From: VRUE01 sp047519745
Lineage (GTDB): Bacteria > Actinomycetota > Thermoleophilia > Solirubrobacterales > 70-9
Assembly (NCBI GenBank): GCA_047519745.1
Contig: JAPVSJ010000074.1
Span: forward strand, 1 to 64,000
Reading direction: 5' to 3'
DNA length: 64,000 nucleotides
In this document: positions 42,636 through 49,172 of the stretch, one piece after another
Numbering within the stretch: the stretch's first letter is position 1
Layout: each line of letters starts with the position of its first letter
Position numbers and translations under genes: made by a program
The notes under the pieces: model-generated
What the model saw: the letters and a program-made list of their open reading frames with translations, nothing else
Told to the model about the DNA's origin: nothing
Databases searched by the model: none

Positions 42636-43049
42636 CTAGGAGCCGACGTCGACGATCTCGATCAGGTCCTCGAGGCCGCGCAGGTCCTTCGGGTTGAGCG
42701 TGTAGAGCGGCAGGTCGTGGGCGAGGGCGGTGGCGGCGATCATCAGGTCGACGACACGCGAACCTCGCGCCTTGCGGCCTATCGCGGCGGTCGCCGCATA
42801 GACCGATCCAAAAGCCCGCGCGCAGTTGGTGTCGAAGGGAAGAGCGTCTACGTCAGACTCGAAGCGCTGGACTCGATCTTGCCGCCGGGCACGCTCCAGA
42901 TCGTCGCTCGTCGCGTGGGGACCTGCCGTCAACTCGGCGAGGGTCAGCATGGATATCGCGACGTTCACCGACGACAGGTCGACCGGGACGTCACTCACCG
43001 CGACCGCGACCGAGGTATCGAGCAAGACGCTTCCGGGCACCTCAGCCAC
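42636..43049 (-). CDS. PIN-domain toxin (VapC-like), second module
   Basis: About 138 residues. Asp in SVLLDTSVAVAVSD, Glu in LTLAELTAG, Asp in GSRVVDLMIAATAL and the final Asn/Asp in YTLNPKDLRGLEDL form the expected PIN acidic site. The GTG at 43049 lies inside the last codons of the Phd-like antitoxin gene (8-bp overlap), so translation is coupled. Its predicted action is cleavage of tRNA or other RNA when the antitoxin is degraded. Confidence 0.87.
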   Translation of the reverse strand: MAEVPGSVLLDTSVAVAVSDVPVDLSSVNVAISMLTLAELTAGPHATSDDLERARRQDRVQRFESDVDALPFDTNCARAFGSVYAATAAIGRKARGSRVVDLMIAATALAHDLPLYTLNPKDLRGLEDLIEIVDVGS

Positions 43050-43302
43050 GAGGCGTAGGATCCTGGTCGACGTAGGCGTCGATGTCGGCCCGGAACCGCT
43101 CGTAGTCGATGTGAGGGGCGCCCTTGAAGAGCGCGACGAACTCATCCCCGGGAATGAACGTCCGCTTGCGCTTCTTGATCGGGCGCAGCTCACCGACCGG
43201 CACCCCGTTGCGGGTGACGATGAAGTCCTCGCCCTCGTCCAAGGCGCGCATGATCTCGCCGCTCTGGTTGCGCAACTCCCTCTGGCTCAGGTTCCGAGTC
43301 AT
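43042..43302 (-). CDS. Phd/YefM-type antitoxin
   Basis: An 86-residue antitoxin: MTRNLSQRELRNQSGEIMRA is the DNA-binding N-terminal part of the Phd/YefM fold, GEDFIVTRNGVPVGELRPI the core strands, and the acidic C-terminal tail binds the PIN toxin. TACAGT (43310-43315, minus strand) lies 7 nt before the ATG, so it has its own leaderless promoter even though the region also lies within the 3' end of the upstream CpaE-like reading frame. Confidence 0.87.
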   Translation of the reverse strand: MTRNLSQRELRNQSGEIMRALDEGEDFIVTRNGVPVGELRPIKKRKRTFIPGDEFVALFKGAPHIDYERFRADIDAYVDQDPTPRG

Positions 43303-43909
43303 CTTGTCTACTGTAGCACTGGTGCGACGCGGGGCTGCTGAGAAGGCGCTCGACCTGTCGCGCGGGGAGCAGGCCATTGCCCCGCGGCGCCAACCCCTGC
43401 AGGGCGGCGCGCGCCGACCGCCAGCCGAGTGGGCGCTTGAGCACCGCTACGCGCAGCCCCCGCTCGATCAGGTCGCGGGCGGCGAGAGCGGTGAGGGCAC
43501 GCTCCTCTGAGAGGTCCGCTCGCAGCAGCGCCGCCGTGGGGCGGAGGCGCGGGTCTTCGAGCAGCGGCCGCAGCAGCGTTGGCGGCAGGTGGACGACGGC
43601 GACCGACGCGCGGACCAAAGGCAGCGCCGCGGCGATCGGCTCGACGTCGAGCTCGGGCGATAGCGTCATCTGGCAGATGCGCCCGCGCGAGGCGACGGCG
43701 GCGTCCGGCAGGTGCGCCGCCAGCCGTTCCTCGAGCGCCCGCGCGCCCGCGGTGGCGAGCAGCGAGGGACGCGGCGCCCGCCCCTCGTTCAGGTCGATCA
43801 GAAGCGCGGCGCGATCGGGCTCCGAGGCGGCGCAGGCAAGCGCGGCGGCGGCGGCTCTCGATCCCGCCGCCGTCCCGACCCGCGCAACCAGGACCACCGG
43901 GGCGCTCAT
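43190..43909 (-). CDS. CpaE/TadZ-like protein, 3' end overlapped by the antitoxin gene
   Basis: A 239-codon frame. Residues ~1-190 look like a ParA/CpaE-type fold without a functional P-loop: VVLVARVGTAAGSRAAAAAL at the Walker A position and AALLIDLNEGRAPRPSLLAT at the A-prime position. The last ~45 residues read through the antitoxin promoter and into its coding region in another frame (ECYSRQDD-like to RHPQRGAGR) and look unnatural. So the original 3' end was probably replaced when the toxin-antitoxin module arrived. It is last in the TadE-like operon and overlaps its neighbour by 4 nt. It may help localise a Tad-type pilus. Confidence 0.55.
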   Translation of the reverse strand: MSAPVVLVARVGTAAGSRAAAAALACAASEPDRAALLIDLNEGRAPRPSLLATAGARALEERLAAHLPDAAVASRGRICQMTLSPELDVEPIAAALPLVRASVAVVHLPPTLLRPLLEDPRLRPTAALLRADLSEERALTALAARDLIERGLRVAVLKRPLGWRSARAALQGLAPRGNGLLPARQVERLLSSPASHQCYSRQDDSEPEPEGVAQPERRDHARLGRGRGLHRHPQRGAGR

Positions 43910-44247
43910 TTCGGCCTCGCCGCCGCGGTCGAGGTGACGGCAAGCCGGTTAGCCAGGGCGGGCAACGGCGACGGGGGCTCGAGGCGCACGCTGACGCGTC
44001 CACCCGCGACCGAGACCTCGACGTCGTCCTCCGCCCAGCCGGGAAGCGCCGCCCGCGCCGCACTCACCGCCGGGCGCCCCGAGGCCAATGCCAGAGCCCC
44101 CGCCTCGGCGGCACCGTCGGCGAGCGTCAGCGCGTAGCCGGCGGCGAGGAGCTGCAGGGCGAGCAGGGCCGCCAGCAGCAGCGCGGGCAGGGCGGCGACA
44201 AGCTCGACCGTGCTCTGCCCGTCCTCCTTGGACGGACCCCTACCCAT
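43906..44247 (-). CDS. TadE/Rv3654c-like pilin-related membrane protein
   Basis: A 113-residue protein with the TadE-type start EDGQSTVELVAALPALLLAA, where Glu precedes a single membrane helix (~14-40). A small extracytoplasmic domain follows (VEVSVAGGRVSVRLEPP). Helicobacter- and Actinobacteria-type Flp pilus operons encode such minor pilins or secreted-protein processing partners. It overlaps genes on both sides (8 and 4 nt), within a three-gene operon. Confidence 0.75.
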   Translation of the reverse strand: MGRGPSKEDGQSTVELVAALPALLLAALLALQLLAAGYALTLADGAAEAGALALASGRPAVSAARAALPGWAEDDVEVSVAGGRVSVRLEPPSPLPALANRLAVTSTAAARPK

Positions 44248-44593
44248 CGCCTACCTCCAGCGCCGACCTCGCCGTGACCGTCAGCGGCGGCAGGCCAGGA
44301 ATCAGCCTGGGCACGCCGAGGCGGACCGAGACCCCCTCGTCGCTGCTGACATCCGCTCCGCCGCGCATCGAGGCCGGCAGCGCCTGCCGCGCCCGCGCCT
44401 CGACGTCGCCACCGACCAGCTCGGCCCGCGCACCCGCCCGCGCGGCGACGCCGGCCGACCAAAGCGCGTATCCGGCGAGCCCGACCTGAGCCGCGACCAG
44501 GACCGCCAGCAGCAGGAACGGGACCACGGCGACCATCTCGACCGACGCGGTTCCGTCCTCCCCGTAAGCGCTGCTGGCAGCCTGATGCGACAC
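44240..44593 (-). CDS. TadE-like pilin-related membrane protein
   Basis: A 117-residue protein, first in the operon. GTASVEMVAVVPFLLLAVLV is the TadE signature followed by a membrane helix (~14-42). The outside part has VRLGVPRLIPGLPPLTVTAR, resembling the following TadE-like gene and so a likely ancient duplication. It starts with GTG 44593, 22 nt downstream of the element shared with the TadG fusion gene. No Tad ATPase or prepilin peptidase gene lies in the window. Confidence 0.75.
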   Translation of the reverse strand: MSHQAASSAYGEDGTASVEMVAVVPFLLLAVLVAAQVGLAGYALWSAGVAARAGARAELVGGDVEARARQALPASMRGGADVSSDEGVSVRLGVPRLIPGLPPLTVTARSALEVGDG

Positions 44594-44615
44594 ACGCCGA
44601 CCGTCCCAGGCCCGA

Positions 44616-44646
44616 ACGCGCGTGTGGCGCGCTCAAACGAAAATCT
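44616..44646 (-). promoter_or_regulatory. Shared upstream element, copy 2 (TadE operon)
   Basis: ACGCGCGTGTGGCGCGCTCA followed by AACGAAAATCT (plus strand) matches 37499-37528. Position relative to the start codon is the same (22 nt here, 23 nt there), which supports a common promoter or regulator site. Confidence 0.65.
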
Positions 44647-44667
44647 GTATGACGCCTTTGTGTCGAA

Positions 44668-45024
44668 TCAGTGGTGGTACGTGTTCGCGTCGACCCACAC
44701 CTTCCAGATCGCCGCGACCGCGGCGCCGAGCAGGAAGATCCAGGCGAGCGTGCCACCGCCGCTGGCGAACATCTCGTCGCTGCCGGCGATCAGCAGCGCG
44801 ATCAGGCCGAGGCCGCCGTAGAGGATCGCACGGCGCCCGTCGCTCAGCGCCGCCAGGGTCAGTTGGTTCTGGCGGCTGAGCACGAATACGGTCCAGGTGA
44901 TCGCCGCGAGGAAGCCCATCGTGATCGCGGTCAGGATCGCGTCCGCCGCGTTGCCGCCATGGGGAGCGAAGGCTACGAGCAGGGCGAGCACCATCACGAT
45001 CGCGACGTTTCGCAGTTTCCGCAT
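44668..45024 (-). CDS. Small membrane protein of unknown function
   Basis: A 118-residue protein with four hydrophobic segments: VAIVMVLALLVAFAP, ILTAITMGFLAAITWTVFVL, AILYGGLGLIALLIAGS and LAWIFLLGAAVAAIWKVWV. The only charged loop (SRQNQLTLAALSDGRR) is on one side. No family is recognised. TACACT (45032-45037, minus strand) is 7 nt before the ATG, so the mRNA is leaderless. Confidence 0.7.
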   Translation of the reverse strand: MRKLRNVAIVMVLALLVAFAPHGGNAADAILTAITMGFLAAITWTVFVLSRQNQLTLAALSDGRRAILYGGLGLIALLIAGSDEMFASGGGTLAWIFLLGAAVAAIWKVWVDANTYHH

Positions 45025-45048
45025 AGGGAAAAGTGTACGGGCGAGCGG

Positions 45049-45285
45049 TTACTTCTTGGTCATCACGACGATGCCGAACACGACCGCCGCCAGAGTTGCG
45101 GCGAGGGCCAGCACGCTTACCGCCACCGCTGCCGCAGCGGCGACGGGGCGGCCGTCCCGGCTGAAGTCGACGAACCTGGCCCCACCCCAGATCGCCATCG
45201 AGAAGACAGCGGTCACTCCCACACCCGCGACCAGGGACGCGAGCACGGTCTCGATCAGGTCCTTGGCCTCGACGATCGTCGCCAT
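45049..45285 (-). CDS. Small two-helix membrane protein downstream of Pit
   Basis: A 78-residue protein starting MATIVEAKDLIETV at ATG 45285. Helices are predicted at LASLVAGVGVTAVFSMAIWG and VAAAAAVAVSVLALAATLAA (continuing VVFGIVV), ending in MTKK. It lies 10 nt after the Pit stop, so it is the last gene of the phosphate-transport operon. Its function is unknown; it may be a small accessory subunit. Confidence 0.65.
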   Translation of the reverse strand: MATIVEAKDLIETVLASLVAGVGVTAVFSMAIWGGARFVDFSRDGRPVAAAAAVAVSVLALAATLAAVVFGIVVMTKK

Positions 45286-45295
45286 CAGCCGCCGC

Positions 45296-46393
45296 TCAGC
45301 TCGCCGGCATCGGCGCACCCTGCTGGGAGCGCCGCGCAAAGGCCGCGACGACGAGGGCCAGCGCCATCAGGGTGACCAGGACCGGGCCCAGCGCGCCGGT
45401 GCCGAAGATCCGCGTCAGGCCGTAGGTAGCGGCACCGATCGCCGCCGCGGCGGGCAGGGTGAGCAGCCAGGCAGCCATGATGTTGCCCGCCACCCCCCAG
45501 CGCACCGCCGAGACCCGCTTTCCGGCGCCCGCCCCCATCACGCCGCCGTTGATCACGTGGGTGGTCGAGAGCGGGAAGCCGAAGTGGGTCGAGGCGAGGA
45601 TCACCGCCGCGCCCGCCCCCTGCGCGGAGAAGCCCTGCGCGGCGTCCATCTTGATGATCCGGCTACCGGTCGTGCGGATGATCCGCCAGCCGCCGATGTA
45701 AGTGCCAAGGCCGATCGCGGTGGCCGAGGAGACGATCACCCAGAGCGGCGGGTCGGCGCCGGCGCCAAGGGTGCCGTTGGCGATCAGCGCCAGGGTGATC
45801 ACGCCCATCGTCTTCTGCGCGTCATTGGTGCCGTGGGCCAGCGCCAGCAGCCCGCCCGAGATCACCTGTCCGTAGCGGAAGCCACGTGTGACCGGCCCGG
45901 GCCGCTGGCGGCCGGCGATCCGGTAGGCGAAACCGATCGCGAGACCGGCGACGATGAAGGCGACCACGGGCGCGACCACCGCCGGGATCAGCACTTTGCC
46001 GATCAGGCCTTCGGCGATCACCGCGTCGAGCCCCGCCGCGGCGACGGCCGAGCCGACCACGCCGCCGATCAGCGCGTGCGAGGAGCTCGACGGCAACCCG
46101 AACCACCAGGTGATCAGGTTCCAGGCGATCGCGCCGATCAGACCGGCGAAGACGATCGTCGGCGTGATCACGGCAGAGTCGACGACGTCGTTGGCGACCG
46201 TGGCGGCAACCGAGATCGAGATGAAGGCGCCGACGAAGTTGAGCAGCGAGGCGAACCCGATCGCCACCGACGGCCGTGCCGCGCCGGTCGAGATCGAGGT
46301 GGCGACGACGTTCGCCGTGTCATGAAACCCGTTGGTGAAGTCGAACGCCAGCGCCGTGCCGACGACGATCACCATGATCGTGTCCGAGCTCAC
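45296..46393 (-). CDS. pit: PiT-family inorganic phosphate transporter
   Basis: Low-affinity, cation-coupled phosphate permease, 365 residues with about ten membrane helices. Both family repeats are clear: DFTNGFHDTANVVATSIS near 18-35 and GGLLALAHGTNDAQKTMGVI near 180-199, each with the conserved Asn-Asp pair. GLPSSSSHALIGG and FPLSTTHVINGG are the matching second motifs. It starts with GTG 46393 and overlaps the DUF47 gene by 4 nt, the usual pairing. Confidence 0.95.
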   Translation of the reverse strand: MSSDTIMVIVVGTALAFDFTNGFHDTANVVATSISTGAARPSVAIGFASLLNFVGAFISISVAATVANDVVDSAVITPTIVFAGLIGAIAWNLITWWFGLPSSSSHALIGGVVGSAVAAAGLDAVIAEGLIGKVLIPAVVAPVVAFIVAGLAIGFAYRIAGRQRPGPVTRGFRYGQVISGGLLALAHGTNDAQKTMGVITLALIANGTLGAGADPPLWVIVSSATAIGLGTYIGGWRIIRTTGSRIIKMDAAQGFSAQGAGAAVILASTHFGFPLSTTHVINGGVMGAGAGKRVSAVRWGVAGNIMAAWLLTLPAAAAIGAATYGLTRIFGTGALGPVLVTLMALALVVAAFARRSQQGAPMPAS

Positions 46394-47010
46394 GAGTTTT
46401 TTATGACGATGCCCTCAAGGATTTGCGCAGCCGTCTCGGTCGCGTCGATCGCGTTCTCGAGCACGGCAAACATGTCCTTCCAGCGGATCACCACCATCGG
46501 GTCGATCCCGTTGGAGAAGAGCGAGGCGACCGCGTCGCGGGAGATCCGGTCGCCCTCGTTCTCGAGCCGGTGGATCTCGATCCAGTAGCGATCGAGGCCC
46601 TTCATCTCGCGCAGGTGCTCGAGCCCCTCCGAGAGCTGCTCGCAGGCGCCGACGAGGACCTTGGTCAGCGCCTGCGCCTGTGCCATCGGCGCTTCGATCT
46701 GGTAGAGGCCGAGCAGGTCGGCTGCTTCCTCGGTGTAGTCGACGACGTCGTCCATCTGGGTCGCGAGGCCGTAGATGTCCTCGCGGTCGATCGGCGTGAC
46801 GAAGGTCGAGTTGAGGCGCTTGACGATGTCGTGGGTGATCCGGTCGCCGTCCTGCTCAGCCTTGAGGATCTCCCGCGAGAGGTCGCCGGCCTCGGGCCAG
46901 CTGCCCATCATCTCGTCGAGCAGGCGAGCGGCGCGGACGGTGTTCTGCCCGGCCTCGGTGAAGAGGTCGAAGAAGGCGCTGTCGCGTGGCAGGAGCGAGA
47001 GGCGGACCAC
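46390..47010 (-). CDS. DUF47 (PhoU-like) Pit accessory protein
   Basis: A 206-residue cytoplasmic helical bundle of the DUF47 family, related to PhoU and thought to regulate Pit transporters. Repeated metal-binding-type motifs occur at AEQDGDRITHDIVKRLNSTF, LATQMDDVVDYTEEAADLLG and LENEGDRISRDAVASLFSNG. It starts with GTG 47010; TAGGAT (47017-47022, minus strand) lies 6 nt upstream, so the DUF47-pit pair has its own leaderless promoter within the larger phosphate cluster. Confidence 0.93.
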   Translation of the reverse strand: MVRLSLLPRDSAFFDLFTEAGQNTVRAARLLDEMMGSWPEAGDLSREILKAEQDGDRITHDIVKRLNSTFVTPIDREDIYGLATQMDDVVDYTEEAADLLGLYQIEAPMAQAQALTKVLVGACEQLSEGLEHLREMKGLDRYWIEIHRLENEGDRISRDAVASLFSNGIDPMVVIRWKDMFAVLENAIDATETAAQILEGIVIKNS

Positions 47011-47046
47011 GCGGTCATCCTAGTGATCGCGCCAGTCTCAGCGGGC

Positions 47047-49152
47047 TCAGCCAGGCGCCGCCGCGAACTGCTCTCCGGCGCGTGCACTGTGACGCGCGCG
47101 AAGCTCCTCCTGCACGCTGCGCCGCTCCCCGGCGGGCGCCTCGAGCCGGGTCCAGGCACCGTCGCTGCCGAGCTCCCAGGCGTTGGCGTTCTCGGCGAAG
47201 CAAAGCTCGAGCACGTCGAGCAGCTCCGCGCGCAGCGCCTCGTCTTCGATCGGGGCGACGAGCTCGACCCGGCTGTCGAGGTTGCGCGGCATCAGGTCGG
47301 CCGAGCCGGTGAGGACGCGGGCCTCCTCGCCACGCGTGAAGGCGTAGATGCGCGAGTGCTCGAGGAAGCGGCCGACGATCGAGACGACGCGGATGTTCTC
47401 CGACACCCCCGGCACACCGGGCCGCAGGCAGCAGACGCCGCGCACGTTGAGATCGACCCGCACCCCCGCCTGCGAGGCCTCATACAGGGCCTGGATGCAG
47501 CGCGCGTCGACCAGCGCGTTCATCTTCAGCGCGATCCGCGCCTCTTCGCCGGCGCGATGCGCCTCGATCGTCGCCTCGATCTCGCCGAGAATGCTGTCGC
47601 GCATCGTCGTCGGCGAGACCAGCAGCTTGCGGTAGCCGGCCGGACGGCCGTAGCCGGTGAGGAAGTTGAACATCTCGGCGACGTCGGCACCGATCTCGGG
47701 GTCGGCGGTGAAGAGCCCGAGGTCGGTGTAGAGACGCGCGGTGGTCGGGTTGTAGTTGCCGGTGCCGATGTGGACGTACTCGCGCACACGGTCGCCCTCG
47801 CGGCGGGCGACGAGGATCGCCTTGACGTGCGTCTTCAGGCCGGGGATGCCGTAGACGACATGGACCCCCGCCTCCTCCATCGACTTGGCCCATTGGATGT
47901 TCGCCTCCTCGTCGAAGCGGGCTTTCAGCTCGACCATGCAGACCGCCTGCTTGCCGCGTTCGGAGGCGCGGATCAGCGCCGGGACGAGGGGCGAGTCGTC
48001 GCTGGTCCGATACACCGTCTGCTTGATCGCCAGCACGTCGGGGTCGGCGACCGCCTGCACGACGAAGCGCTCGACCGAGCTGGTGAAGGAGTCATAGGGA
48101 TGGTGGACGAGGATGTCGCCCTGGCGGATCGCGGCGAAGATGTCGACCGGCTCGTCGTCCTCGCCCTGCAGGCGCGGCTGGGTGACCGGGGTCCAGGGCT
48201 CGTAGCGCAGCTCCGGGTGACTGCCGGCGGCGTCGACGACGTCGCCCAGGTCGGCCAGGTCGATCAGGCCGTCGACGTCGTAGACCTCGCGGTCTTCGAG
48301 CCCCAGCGCGTCGATCAGCTGCCCGCGCAGCTTGGCGTTCATCCCCGCCGCCACCTCGAGCCTCACGACCTCGCCGAAGCGGCGGCGGCGCAGCTCGTCC
48401 TGGACCGCCTGGAGCAGGTCGTCGGCCTCGTCGGAGATCGTGAAGTCGGCGTCGCGGGTGACGCGGAAGTAGCCGTGGTCGATCACCTCGGCGCCGGGGA
48501 AGAGCGCGTCGAGGTTGGCCGCGATCGCCTCCTCCAGGGGCACGAAGACCTCGTTGCGCTCACCCACCCGCAGGAAGCGGCCGAGCAGCTCCTTCGGCAC
48601 CTTGACGCGGGCGATGATCTCGGTGCCGCTGTCGGGGTCGCGCAGCAGCACGCCGAGGCTGAGCGAGAGGTTGGAGATGTAGGGGAAGGGACGGCCGAGC
48701 CCGACCACGAGCGGGGTCAGAGCCGGGAAAACCTGCTCGTGGAAGCGAGTGTCGATTTCGCGCCGCTCCTCCTCGCTCGCGGTCTGCAGCGAGACGATCC
48801 GCACGCCGTGCTCCTCCAGCGCCGGGCGCAGCGTGCCGTTGAAGACGCTGTGCAGGCGGGTGTCGAGCTCCAGCACCCGCGGCTGGATCGCGTCGATCTG
48901 CTCGCGCGGTGGCAGCCCGTCGGGCCCGTGGGCTTCGATCCCGGCGTCGAGCTGGTCGAACAGGCCCGCCACCCGGACCATGAAGAACTCGTCGAGGTTG
49001 GAGGCGTAGATCGCGCAGAACCTGACCCGCTCCAGCAGCGGCACCTGCGGGTCCTCGGCCAGCTCGAGCACGCGCTGGTTGAAGTCGAGCCAGGAGAGCT
49101 CGCGGTTGAAGTAGAGGGCGGGGTCGTCGATCGGCCAATCGTACTGCCGCAC
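47047..49152 (-). CDS. ppk: Polyphosphate kinase 1
   Basis: Makes polyphosphate from ATP reversibly at the membrane or in the cytoplasm; 701 residues, full length. The N-terminal domain begins YFNRELSWLDFNQRVLELAE and continues YASNLDEFFMVRVAG. The catalytic domain has IPGLKTHVKAILVARREG with the autophosphorylated His, HIGTGNYNPTTARLYTDLGL and the second PLD-like His-rich block TGSADLMPRNLD. It starts with GTG 49152 after a GGGGAGGGG tract, 20 nt after the PHP-glycosyltransferase stop. Confidence 0.96.
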   Translation of the reverse strand: MRQYDWPIDDPALYFNRELSWLDFNQRVLELAEDPQVPLLERVRFCAIYASNLDEFFMVRVAGLFDQLDAGIEAHGPDGLPPREQIDAIQPRVLELDTRLHSVFNGTLRPALEEHGVRIVSLQTASEEERREIDTRFHEQVFPALTPLVVGLGRPFPYISNLSLSLGVLLRDPDSGTEIIARVKVPKELLGRFLRVGERNEVFVPLEEAIAANLDALFPGAEVIDHGYFRVTRDADFTISDEADDLLQAVQDELRRRRFGEVVRLEVAAGMNAKLRGQLIDALGLEDREVYDVDGLIDLADLGDVVDAAGSHPELRYEPWTPVTQPRLQGEDDEPVDIFAAIRQGDILVHHPYDSFTSSVERFVVQAVADPDVLAIKQTVYRTSDDSPLVPALIRASERGKQAVCMVELKARFDEEANIQWAKSMEEAGVHVVYGIPGLKTHVKAILVARREGDRVREYVHIGTGNYNPTTARLYTDLGLFTADPEIGADVAEMFNFLTGYGRPAGYRKLLVSPTTMRDSILGEIEATIEAHRAGEEARIALKMNALVDARCIQALYEASQAGVRVDLNVRGVCCLRPGVPGVSENIRVVSIVGRFLEHSRIYAFTRGEEARVLTGSADLMPRNLDSRVELVAPIEDEALRAELLDVLELCFAENANAWELGSDGAWTRLEAPAGERRSVQEELRARHSARAGEQFAAAPG

Positions 49153-49172
49153 CCCTCCCCCTCCCCCGTGGC

